Shown here piece after piece: positions 17,959 to 24,898 of a stretch of 64,000 nt of DNA (position 1 is its first letter; every line of letters starts with the position of its first letter). The notes beneath the pieces were generated by a model that had not been told where the DNA came from, searched no databases, and saw only the letters and a list, made by a program, of their open reading frames with translations. The position numbers and the translations under genes are program-made. Origin of the DNA: SSF14 sp046331245 (GTDB lineage Bacteria; Actinomycetota; Acidimicrobiia; Acidimicrobiales; Microtrichaceae); contig JAXLRH010000009.1 in assembly GCA_046331245.1 (NCBI GenBank), positions 62,001-126,000 of the forward strand. Direction: 5' to 3'.

Positions 17959-18968
17959 GAATCGCCCTGGGTTTGATGGAGGCTCGGGCTATTGGTTTCC
18001 AACCCCGGTCGGGGTGGGTTGTCGCGTAGAACGCTGCTTCGAACTCGGTCGGGGGCACGTCTTCGAGGTAGCCGTGAAGGCGCTCGGTGTTGTGCCAGTG
18101 CACCCACCCCAGCGTCGCCAGCTCGACATCCTCAACGGTGCGCCACGGTCCTTGGCCCGGTCCGCGGATCAGCTCGGTCTTGTAAAGCGCGTTGACCGAC
18201 TCGGCGAGCGCGTTGTCGTAGGAGTCGCCGACGGATCCGATCGATGGAACCGCGCCGATCTCGGCGAGGCGTTCGCCATAGCGCACTGACGTGAACTGCG
18301 ACCCGGCGTCGCTGTGACACCGGAGCCCTTCCAGGCGAGCGCCGCGTTGCCATCGGGCCATCTCGATGGCGTCGAGGACCATGTCGGTGCGCATATTCGA
18401 CGCGACCCGCCATCCCACGATCGTCCGGGAGTACACGTCGACGATGAAGCACACATAGGCCATCCCCGCCCACGTCGGAACGTAGGTCAGGTCGGTCACC
18501 CACAACTGGTTCGGCCCGGTCGCGGTGAAGTCCCGCCCAACGAGGTCGGGGTGTCGTGGCGCGGCCGGGTCCGCTCTGGTGGTTCGGACCTTCTTCCGCC
18601 GGCGGATCCCTTCGATCCCGGCATCTCGCATCAGCCGGGCGACCTGGTCACGGCCGATGTCGTAGCCGGCCCGCCGGGCGGCCTTCCACAACTTCTGCGC
18701 GCCGTAGACCCGATAGTTCGCGTTCCACAACCCGACCAGGGTCGGGATCATCAACGCGTCCTGGATCGCCCGCGCCGACAGGGGCCGGGACTTCGCCGCG
18801 TAGTACGTACTCGGCGCCACCTGCAGAACCTCACAGATGGGCTCGACGCCGAGCTCGTCACGGTTCGCGTCGATGAACTCGACGATCACTTCTGTGGGCG
18901 GTCGAGCTCCGCCGCGAAGAAAGCCGACGCCCGCTTCAAGATCTCGTTCGCACGACGCAGCTCCTTCA
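17959..18968 (-). CDS. IS3 OrfB, DDE transposase
   Basis: The integrase-like catalytic subunit, made as an OrfAB fusion by -1 frameshifting near the orfA end; the exact slip site is not certain, so the start is approximate. It has an HTH_21 domain (CEVLQVAPSTYYAAKSRP, RAGYDIGRDQVARLMRDAGI) and the rve domain with the DDE triad: VTDLTYV, HSDAGSQFTS and DNALAESVNALYK. In this copy the frame does not stop before the inverted repeat. It runs through it to 17897 because of a probable extra G in CGGGGTTGG at about 18008-18014; with one G fewer the protein would end VGNQ. Confidence 0.85.
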
Positions 18969-19227
18969 CTTCCTGCTCGAGCGCCTTGATCCGCGCCGCT
19001 TCCTCCGACGTGGTCCCCGCCGCCAGACCGTCGTCGATGTCGGCCTGACGTACCCACGACCGCACCGACTCCACTCCGTACCCGAGCTGGGTCGCGACCC
19101 GCTGCACCGTCCCGTGCTCGGTCTTCAACTCCCGGCGAAGCTGACGAACCAAACGCACCGCCTGGGCCTTCTCCGCATCGCTGTAGCGACGGGTCGTCGG
19201 ACGACCCGGTGACATCTCCTCTGGCAT
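18886..19227 (-). CDS. IS3 OrfA, transposase DNA-binding subunit
   Basis: 113 residues with the HTH of IS3 OrfA proteins (RRYSDAEKAQAVRLVRQL, then VQRVATQLGYGVESVRSWVR) and a C-terminal leucine-zipper-like coil (EAARIKALEQEVKELRRANE, ILKRASAFFAAELDRP). It binds the inverted repeats and forms the N-terminus of the OrfAB transposase. Starts at ATG 19227. Confidence 0.9.
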   Translation of the reverse strand: MPEEMSPGRPTTRRYSDAEKAQAVRLVRQLRRELKTEHGTVQRVATQLGYGVESVRSWVRQADIDDGLAAGTTSEEAARIKALEQEVKELRRANEILKRASAFFAAELDRPQK

Positions 19228-19279
19228 GACTCCATCCTCGTTTCCAAGGTCAGGAGCCTCCAAGAAGCAGGGCGATTCA

Positions 19280-19282
19280 CTC
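19280..19282. repeat. Target-site duplication CTC of the IS3 element (right copy)
   Basis: Matches 17955-17957 directly outside the other inverted repeat. Confidence 0.75.
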
Positions 19283-19529
19283 GACGCAATCCTCATCGTC
19301 AAGCACAACATCGTCGGCCGGACCGCGTCGGAAATGCGAGAAAGAGTCGCCGCTCTCGAGGCACCGAGGCGATCGACCGTACCTGTGCACCGGTCACGGG
19401 CGATGACGGCACGGTGTACGGGTGTCGGCCGACGGTGATCGGAATGTCGTGACCTTGCTGACCTTCGGCGTAGTACTCGTCGTCGCAATCTTCATTGCGT
19501 GGGACAGGGAGTTGGGTCTGAACTGGCAT
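19280..19529 (-). pseudogene. Ubiquitin-like (multiubiquitin-type) protein, cut by IS3 and frameshifted
   Basis: Reads MPVQTQLPVPRNEDCDDEYY, then PITVGRHPYTVPSSPVTGAQ, VRSIASVPRERRLFLAF, a typical beta-grasp fold of the bacterial multiubiquitin family (hydrophobic hairpin, TGxEIxxLAxxP helix, then a strand). A one-base indel near 19330 (GGCCGACGATG) moves the frame to DDVVLDDEDCVE, where the IS3 element begins. Beyond the element the same frame continues as VRPGARFYTAP, the usual end of the domain (V.LRDG.RFYT). The ATG at 19529 follows a GAGGAG ribosome site. With the IS removed, the frame continues without stop into the E2 start. Confidence 0.75.
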
Positions 19530-19632
19530 GGAACTGCTCCTCTGTTGCTAAAGTCGGTGCTGTTGCGATCCGACAACGTCACTGTACCCATAATCGAACG
19601 CCGTTGCACGTATGCAACGTCAAGGAGGCTCG

Positions 19633-20082
19633 ATGAACCCAAAGAAGGCCAGCCCCGCGCGCCGGGGCTCACCCGTTGCCAAGCCGATCCCCCTCGACTC
19701 CAGCGACGACGACCTGGCTGCGTCTGTTCGCAGGACGTTCGACGCGGATGGCTTCTTCGATGCGCTGGACGCAGTTCGAGTTCAACATCAGCTCACCTGG
19801 CGAAAGGTCGGCGAGGCGGCGGGCGTTGCTCCATCGACACTCACCCGAATGTCGCAAGGCCGACGCCCAGACGTCGACAGTCTCGCCGCGCTCGTGCAGT
19901 GGTCCGGCCTTCGCGCCGACGACTATCTCGTCGGTGCGGTGCGACAGCCAGCCGCGGAACGAAGCGGACTCGAAGCCCTTACAGCGCATTTCCGCGCTGA
20001 CCCTTCGCTCAGCCCCGAGGCGGCCGACATCCTGCACGACCTTGTCTTGAACGCATATGAGACGCTCCGGAAGGACAGGTGA
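19633..20082 (+). CDS. XRE-family regulator paired with ImmA-like peptidase
   Basis: A 149-residue protein with a central HTH (LTWRKVGEAAGVAPSTLTRM, then RRPDVDSLAALVQWSGL). The start ATG 19633 follows AAGGAGG at a proper distance, so the in-frame start at 19612 is rejected. The next gene begins 3 bases after its stop. XRE/ImmA pairs act as repressor plus antirepressor protease in integrative elements such as ICEBs1, and by analogy this pair may control island gene expression. The target is unknown. Confidence 0.82.
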   Translation: MNPKKASPARRGSPVAKPIPLDSSDDDLAASVRRTFDADGFFDALDAVRVQHQLTWRKVGEAAGVAPSTLTRMSQGRRPDVDSLAALVQWSGLRADDYLVGAVRQPAAERSGLEALTAHFRADPSLSPEAADILHDLVLNAYETLRKDR

Positions 20083-20085
20083 GGC

Positions 20086-20637
20086 ATGCGGCGTGGGTTC
20101 AAGACAGAGGCCAAACAAACCGCTAGCGACCTACGCCAAGAGCTTGGCCTCCAAGATCTTCAGCGACTCGACGCCTACGCGCTCGCCGAGTGTCTCGCCA
20201 TCCCAGTGCGCTTCCTGGCCGACTTTGTGGGCAAGGTTCCGAGAGTCGAGCGGCTCCGCGACACATACTCCGCTGAGTTCTCCGCCTTGACGATCGTCGA
20301 TGGGAAGCGGCGACTTATCGTCGTGAACGACGCGCACTCGGTGGAGCGATGCACATCAAACGTCACTCACGAATGCGCTCACGCCATCCTCGGTCATCCC
20401 GCTGAAGCGGCGTTCGCCGACAATGGCTGTCGGACTTTCGACAGGGAGATCGAGGACGAAGCGAACGAGCTCGCGGGATGCCTACTCGTCACTCGAGCCG
20501 CGGCCCTGCGGGGCCCCCGCAGCGGGGAGTTCGTCGATTGGGCGCAACGGCTCGGCGTGAGTATCGCGATGCTTCGATGGCGGGTGAACAGCACCGGAGC
20601 GGGAATCCAAGCGCGTCGCGAGCTGCTTCGGTCGTAG
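20086..20637 (+). CDS. ImmA/IrrE-type metallopeptidase
   Basis: 183 residues with the zinc-peptidase motif VTHECAHAILGH (HExxH) and the downstream acidic ligand region EIEDEANELAGCLLV, which together define the ImmA/IrrE (DUF955) family. These enzymes cleave a partner XRE repressor after a signal such as DNA damage. It follows the XRE gene in one transcript. The C-terminal part (GEFVDWAQRLGVSIAMLRWR) matches the helical end common in this family. Confidence 0.88.
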   Translation: MRRGFKTEAKQTASDLRQELGLQDLQRLDAYALAECLAIPVRFLADFVGKVPRVERLRDTYSAEFSALTIVDGKRRLIVVNDAHSVERCTSNVTHECAHAILGHPAEAAFADNGCRTFDREIEDEANELAGCLLVTRAAALRGPRSGEFVDWAQRLGVSIAMLRWRVNSTGAGIQARRELLRS

Positions 20638-20942
20638 CCACCGGGTGTTCGGTGGTCGTGAGGTTGGCGACCAACCGCCGCGACCCGACGACACACGAGC
20701 ACGGGGGAGTCGAAGGGTTCGTCTCAGGCGGAGCGATATGGAGAAGGGCCCCGCCCAATCCGCAGCAATCCGGATCACATGTGAAGGACGCGAACGCTTC
20801 GAGGTCAGTCACCACCCGCCTCAGCGTGATCGGTACGGCGAACGCTTCCACTCGCCGTGCGCCGGACTGAAGCGAGTACACAAACTCCTGAACGGTGGGG
20901 TTCTATGCACGTCGACGACGGGTTTGGGCATATGTTGAAGCG
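20638..20942. other. Intergenic stretch without a supported gene
   Basis: Between the ImmA gene and the coiled-coil protein. Several frames are open on both strands, but none shows a ribosome site, a domain or the expected codon bias. I see no repeats or clear promoter. Confidence 0.5.
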
Positions 20943-22028
20943 ATGCGCCGGAACGCAGTCAATCGGCCCTTACGGGTCATTCTCCTAGCTGTGCTCGCGG
21001 CGCCGTTCGGCCTCCTGTCGGCCAGCGCTCAGACGGCTCCAACTCCTGCGCCAGGACCGTCAGCGCAAGCGACGACAACCGCTTCGACTACCGCGAACAC
21101 GTCGGCCCCTGCAGCGATAGGTACCACGACTTCAACGCCCGCCGAGGTTCGCGTCGAGCGAGTCGTCGTCGAGAAGATTGACGTACCTGCGAGTGCCGGG
21201 CCCGCGTACGGGCCGACGGTTCTCGGGAGTGTCATTGCAGTGTGTGCGGCAATTGTCGTCGCATTGCTGAACGATCGCATGACCGAGCGGCGATCCAAGG
21301 ACGCTCAGGCGAAGGCAACGGAGCGGTGGGAAGCCGAACAGAAGTTGAATCGAGAAGCTCAGGCGAAGGCAACGGAGCGGTGGGAAGCCGAACAGAAGTT
21401 GAATCGTGACGCCCGCGCCGCCGACTGGGCGAAGGAAGCGAGCGGGGAGGTTCTGCGTGCGGCACAGCGTTGGATCGGGGCGATCGAGGAGACCCGTGGC
21501 CCCGTTGCGGAAGTAGTCGACAGGTGGACTGCCGACCTTGCTGACGCCGCGACGAAGGAGGCGCAGCTTCCCATGTTGCTGGAGGAGCGAGACGCTGCCC
21601 TCGAGAGCGACAGAGCTTGGAAGAGCGGCGGAGGGACCAAGACCGACCTTCAACGAGCATCGGCGGCAGCCGCTGGCGCGTTCAACGAGATGGAAAGCGC
21701 CGCAGCAGGTCATCGCGCCGCTGCCGACGTCGCGGCGAGGACCGTCGGCGAACTGCCATCGGCCCCGCAGATCGTGGCGGGTCGAAGCGAGTGGTTGCAG
21801 GCTAAGGCACATGCGCAAGTGATCTGTCCTCAGCTTGACGAGGCAGTGCGAGACGTCGAATCGGCTCTCGGCCGCCTGATGGGCGCTGCGTTTGATCAGC
21901 CGTCGAGCCGCTATGTCGACGCGTACCAAGAGGCGTACAAGTCGGTGGCAGCAATGCTCTCTCAGGCATCCCGGTTGGTCGGGACAGGAGGCAGGGTGAC
22001 CACCGCATCTGAATCGGCCCGGGTCTGA
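20943..22028 (+). CDS. Membrane-anchored coiled-coil protein of unknown function
   Basis: A 361-residue protein from ATG 20943. The N-terminal hydrophobic stretch (VILLAVLAAPFGLLSASA) is a signal peptide or first membrane segment; a Thr/Ala/Pro-rich linker follows, then a second membrane segment (GPTVLGSVIAVCAAIVVALL) near residues 87-106. Beyond it is a charged coiled coil containing an exact tandem repeat of an 18-residue unit (AQAKATERWEAEQKLNR), then long helices. I recognise no enzyme motif. It is the last intact gene of island 1. The extension of the frame to 20895 lacks a ribosome site. Confidence 0.65.
   Translation: MRRNAVNRPLRVILLAVLAAPFGLLSASAQTAPTPAPGPSAQATTTASTTANTSAPAAIGTTTSTPAEVRVERVVVEKIDVPASAGPAYGPTVLGSVIAVCAAIVVALLNDRMTERRSKDAQAKATERWEAEQKLNREAQAKATERWEAEQKLNRDARAADWAKEASGEVLRAAQRWIGAIEETRGPVAEVVDRWTADLADAATKEAQLPMLLEERDAALESDRAWKSGGGTKTDLQRASAAAAGAFNEMESAAAGHRAAADVAARTVGELPSAPQIVAGRSEWLQAKAHAQVICPQLDEAVRDVESALGRLMGAAFDQPSSRYVDAYQEAYKSVAAMLSQASRLVGTGGRVTTASESARV
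21303..21405 (+). repeat. Tandem duplication, 54-base unit, in the coiled-coil gene
   Basis: The segment beginning GCTCAGGCGAAGGCAACGG at 21303 recurs 54 bases later at 21357 with about 49 identical bases, adding 18 residues in frame. The lack of silent differences implies a recent duplication. Confidence 0.85.
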
Positions 22029-22111
22029 CCCGGGGAACGATAGTTGTCGGTCTCGACCTCTGCCTTGGTGAGGTCGCCAAGCTCGCTGTGGAGGCGGCCT
22101 TCGTTGAACCA
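22022..22111 (-). pseudogene. Remnant of an IS3-type OrfB C-terminus
   Basis: The minus strand reads SWFNEGRLHSELGDLTKAEV, then ETDNY, matching the last block of IS3-family transposases (WxNxxRLHSELGxxTPAEVExxYY). Only about 30 codons remain and nothing upstream aligns. It is not from the intact IS3 copy at 17958, whose matching block reads HNTERLHGYLEDVPPTEF. Confidence 0.65.
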
Positions 22112-22471
22112 GGAGCGATTTGAGATCATCGGGGAGCGGGGCGAACTCAACCATCCCGCTACAGCCGACAACTACCCCGACGCCGCGTGGAAGTAGATCG
22201 ATCACACCACCGGTCGAGCTGGAGCAGGTCTGGGCGATCACGGGCGTCGGTGTTCCTTAGACCCTCCGGGCCGGCGCGACCCGCAGTGAGTGGCGCATTG
22301 CGTCGTCCCTCGCGACGAAGCCGGTATCCATCCGCTACAACGTTTCTTGCTAACCGCTTGCTAACCCCCGCCACAGAATGGGGTGTTCGCAGCGTCACTG
22401 CGTGGACTGAAAACCCCAGAATCTCGGGCTACAGTGCACGCAGTCACACGGCGTGGACGGCTCAGGCCGGC
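22112..22471. other. Right end of island 1 without a supported gene
   Basis: No credible coding frame. The stretch holds the right-end TTGCTAACC pair (listed separately) and leads into the attachment-site copy. Confidence 0.5.
22347..22366 (+). promoter_or_regulatory. Candidate integrase arm-type sites, right end
   Basis: TTGCTAACC at 22347-22355 and 22358-22366, with the same 11-base period and orientation as the pair at 3823-3842, about 105 bases inside the right attachment site. Confidence 0.6.
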
Positions 22472-22515
22472 CTTGTAAACAGCAGGTCCTCGGTTCGAAT
22501 CCGAGTTCGGGCTCC
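22472..22515 (+). repeat. attR of island 1 / attL of island 2 (tRNA-Thr 3' fragment)
   Basis: Exact 44-base copy of tRNA-Thr positions 3733-3776. The D-arm and 5' acceptor strand are absent upstream, so it is not a second tRNA gene. Confidence 0.92.
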
Positions 22516-22607
22516 AGGTCAGACCTGACCATCGCCTGCAATCTCGCGGGTGTCGGCCTCATGGTCAGGCTCGTGTCCAGACGGCCCCGTCACCGTGTCC
22601 CACGGAA

Positions 22608-22636
22608 TCTCACCGACGTCTCACGGATCGGTGAGA
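22608..22636. promoter_or_regulatory. Operator-like repeats before integrase 2
   Basis: TCTCACCGA at 22608-22616, TCTCACGGA at 22619-22627 and the inverted TCGGTGAGA at 22628-22636. The last two form a near-palindrome ending just before the ribosome site of the integrase. A repressor or recombination-factor site is likely, but the binding protein is unknown. Confidence 0.45.
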
Positions 22637-22651
22637 CACGGAGGACGCGGG

Positions 22652-23802
22652 ATGCGAGGCAGCAAGCGGGAGGGACGACGGCCGGGCACGTGGGAGCTCC
22701 GCGTCGACGCCGGCCGCGACCCGTTGACCGGCAGCCGTCAACAGAAGTCGGTCATCTTCGAGGGGGGTTCCGCGAGGCCGAGGTCGCGCTGGCGGAGCTG
22801 ATCACCAAGGCGAGTCGGGGAGGCGTCTCGGTCGGCGCCCGCACCGTGGCCGACGCGATCGAGGCCGGGCTCCGCCAGGCCGAGCTCGAAGGGCGCGAGC
22901 CGACGACCATCCGCAACTACCGGACCGCGGCGAACAACCACGTCCTCCCCGCCCTCGGGAAGAAGCGGCTATCGCACCTCACCGCCGAGCACCTCGACCG
23001 CTTCTACGGCGCGCTCGTCGACGCCGGCTATTCACGCTCTACCGTCCGCATTGGCCACATCCTCGTGTGCCGGGTGCTCGACCAGGCGAAGCGGTGGGGA
23101 TGGGTGGCGGTCAACGTCGGACGCGACGCCCGCCCACCACGCCAGACCGGATCGAACCCCAAACCGGTGCAGGTCGACGTGATGCTCACCATGCTCGACG
23201 CCGCAGCCGGGACGAACCCGACGCTGGCAACGCTCATCGTGTTGGCCGCCGACACGGGCGCCCGTCGGGGCGAGATATGTGCGCTGCGGTGGCGACACGT
23301 CGACTTCGACGGACGGACGCTTCGGATCGAGGCGGCGATCGGCGAGACGAACGTGATCTACGAGAAGGACACCAAGAACCACCAGCACCGCACCGTCACC
23401 CTCTCGGAGTTCGCGGTCGGGTGGCTGCACGAACACTGGACCCGCCACGCCAAGGCGTGCGCGCTGTGCGGCACCGAGCTGTCCGGCGACGCGTACGTGC
23501 TCGCCCCCGAACCCGGCGGGATGACCCCGTGGCACCCGTCGAACGCCACCCGGGCGTTCGGTCGCCTGCGCGACCGGCTGGAGCTCCCGACGTGGGTGCA
23601 CCTCCACGGCCTCCGTCACCTCCAGGTGACCCAGCTCCTCGACGCCGGCATCCCGCTCCGCAGCGTCTCCGGCCGAGTCGGCCACCTGAACATGACGACC
23701 ACCGGCAACATCTACGCCCACTGGATCCAGGAATCCGACACCCGCTCCGCCCAGGTTGTCGAGGACCGGATCTGGCGGCAGAGGGCGGACGGTCAGGGGT
23801 GA
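22652..23802 (+). pseudogene. int: Tyrosine integrase of island 2, frameshifted at a G-run
   Basis: Starts at ATG 22652 (GGAGG at 22640-22644). The N-terminal arm-binding part reads MRGSKREGRRPGTWELRVDA and RQQKSVIFEGG. At the G6 run 22762-22767 the frame changes; the rest continues as FREAEVALAELITKA, a core-binding domain (RNYRTAANNHVLPALGKKRL) and the catalytic domain with TGARRGEICALRW (Arg), LHGLRHLQVT (His, Arg), GHLNMTT and NIYAHW (Tyr). One more G would restore a single frame. All catalytic residues are present, so only the indel argues against activity. Confidence 0.87.
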
Positions 23803-23841
23803 CCACCATCGCCGGATCAGCGGACGAGCGAGACTGTCGAG

Positions 23842-24171
23842 ATGGCCGTGGCACCCCACTCACTGTTCGCGGCGCTTGAGCGAGCGAGGCACGCCTTGCT
23901 TCAAGAGTTCGGCCGCGACGGCGTCACCCGCATCGAGTACGTCGTTGGGTTCGTCCACCCCTACTCCGTCCATCCGTGGCTCGGCACCGATACCGACGAG
24001 CAACGCGACTCCCTTGCGATTCGATCGTCCCTGTCGGATGACGTCGGGCGAATCCTCCTCGCTTCCGACCTCCCATCGGACGAGGTTGGCCCGATCGGTC
24101 CGACGACGGTGCAGTCGCAGCAGTGCGTCGATCGTGACTACCGGGGCAACTGGTTCTACGCACTTCGATAG
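23842..24171 (+). CDS. Hypothetical protein, island 2
   Basis: A 109-residue soluble protein (SLFAALERARHALLQEFG, VVGFVHPYSVHPWLGT, ending RDYRGNWFYALR). The mix of helices and strands and conserved-looking aromatic positions suggest a real gene. I do not recognise the family. It follows the integrase by 39 bases. Confidence 0.55.
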   Translation: MAVAPHSLFAALERARHALLQEFGRDGVTRIEYVVGFVHPYSVHPWLGTDTDEQRDSLAIRSSLSDDVGRILLASDLPSDEVGPIGPTTVQSQQCVDRDYRGNWFYALR

Positions 24172-24300
24172 CCATCGCCGTAAACCGACGGGCGACCCGC
24201 TCGTTGCGCTCGCGCAACAAGCCAGTTTGTGCCGTCTCCTGACCACGTCCCGACGGATCCACCGGCAAGCCGGCCACCGGGCACTGGTATCGTCGTCGAC

Positions 24301-24474
24301 GTGAGTGACCGCCCGTTCATCAGCGTCGACGAGCTGGAGCTCATGACGCCAGACGAACGGCTGGCGGCAGTCCGCGATCGAGTCGTCACCGACCTTGACG
24401 AACTCCCCGACGACTTCCGTCGCCGGATCATCGCCACTGCGCAGTCGCTCAGCGACGGCCCTCTCGCCGGCTGA
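24301..24474 (+). CDS. Small protein, candidate antitoxin
   Basis: 57 residues from GTG 24301: SVDELELMTPDERLAAVRD, then DLDELPDDFRRRIIATA. Small acidic helical proteins of this shape often precede a toxin gene. The next gene starts 4 bases after its stop. A toxin-antitoxin role is a guess from size, order and spacing. Confidence 0.45.
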   Translation: MSDRPFISVDELELMTPDERLAAVRDRVVTDLDELPDDFRRRIIATAQSLSDGPLAG

Positions 24475-24478
24475 TCTC

Positions 24479-24787
24479 GTGTCGGCGCGCCGCCGGGTCA
24501 CCTTCCACGACGCGTTCTTCGAGCGGCTCGACGAGCTGCTCCCGGCCGAACGGCCGGGCGACGGGACGCCCTCCCGAAGCGACTTCATGGCGTTCGAGCT
24601 TCCGCCTCTGGTCGACCTGCTGGCGGCGGAGTTCGAGCGGATGACCACCGTCGTCCCGGGGGTCCCCGGGGTGCGAGTGCTCGTCGCCAGCGGCGTGCTC
24701 GTGGACCGCATCGCGATCTACGTCCGCGAGCTCGGCCCGGATGCAGTCGAAGGACTCCTCCTCGATCTCGACCTACGGGTCGAGTAG
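24479..24787 (+). CDS. Small protein, candidate RelE/ParE-like toxin
   Basis: 102 residues from GTG 24479: RRVTFHDAFFERLDELLP, then LPPLVDLLAAEFERMT, ending with strands GVRVLVASGVLVDRIAIYV and GLLLDLDLRV. The helix-then-strands order is compatible with a RelE/ParE fold, but I see no diagnostic residues. It is coupled to the small gene upstream. Confidence 0.45.
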   Translation: MSARRRVTFHDAFFERLDELLPAERPGDGTPSRSDFMAFELPPLVDLLAAEFERMTTVVPGVPGVRVLVASGVLVDRIAIYVRELGPDAVEGLLLDLDLRVE

Positions 24788-24821
24788 CCACAGCCTCCTC
24801 GCTCGGGCGCACCGGCCCCCC

Positions 24822-24851
24822 GTCCTCGGTTCGAATCCGAGTTCGGGCTCC
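24822..24851 (+). repeat. attR of island 2 (30-base tRNA-Thr fragment)
   Basis: Identical to 3747-3776 and to the end of 22472-22515, covering the T-arm and acceptor 3' strand. Marks the right boundary of the accessory region. Confidence 0.9.
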
Positions 24852-24898
24852 ATGTTCGGGCCGACGAACCGCGTCGAGCCCGAGTAGGGTCATCGCCC

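Larger units (their letters stand above)
17958..19279 (-). mobile_element. IS3-family insertion sequence inside the ubiquitin-like operon
   Basis: The element is 1322 bases long. Its ends share the inverted repeat TGAATCGCCCTG (17958-17969 and the complement of 19268-19279), extended imperfectly by GGAGGCTC. A 3-base duplication CTC flanks it. It carries orfA and orfB in overlapping frames on the minus strand, as IS3 elements do for programmed frameshifting. Removing it rejoins VLDDEDCVE to VRPGARFYTAP in one frame, which shows it landed inside the ubiquitin-like coding sequence. Confidence 0.92.
3733..22515. mobile_element. Genomic island 1 integrated in tRNA-Thr
   Basis: The island is bounded by two identical 44-base copies of the tRNA-Thr 3' half. 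A tyrosine integrase sits just inside the left end. Paired TTGCTAACC repeats lie just inside both ends. Cargo includes a toxin-antitoxin pair, NERD protein, Hen1-Pnkp, a broken MobF relaxase, excisionase-like gene, a degraded ubiquitin-like operon, an IS3 element and an XRE/ImmA pair. The relaxase suggests a mobilisable or actinomycete conjugative element. I see no DNA translocase of the FtsK/TraB type and no replication initiator other than the relaxase-helicase. Confidence 0.85.
22472..24851. mobile_element. Genomic island 2, a small element in tandem with island 1
   Basis: About 2.4 kb bounded by the tRNA-Thr 3' fragment at 22472-22515 and a 30-base copy at 24822-24851. It contains its own tyrosine integrase (frameshifted) and three small genes. 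The shorter right-hand repeat suggests a different core crossover or later erosion. Confidence 0.75.

Noticed and set aside
20489..20881. A 130-codon minus-strand frame overlapping the ImmA gene end
   Set aside because: No ribosome site or domain, and it lies antisense to the conserved end of the ImmA protein.
22440..22517. A second tRNA-Thr gene at the right end of island 1
   Set aside because: Only the 3' half matches. The D-arm and 5' acceptor strand are missing, so it is an attachment-site copy.
24800..24852. A third tRNA-like sequence
   Set aside because: Only the T-arm and acceptor 3' strand are present; it is the outer attachment site.
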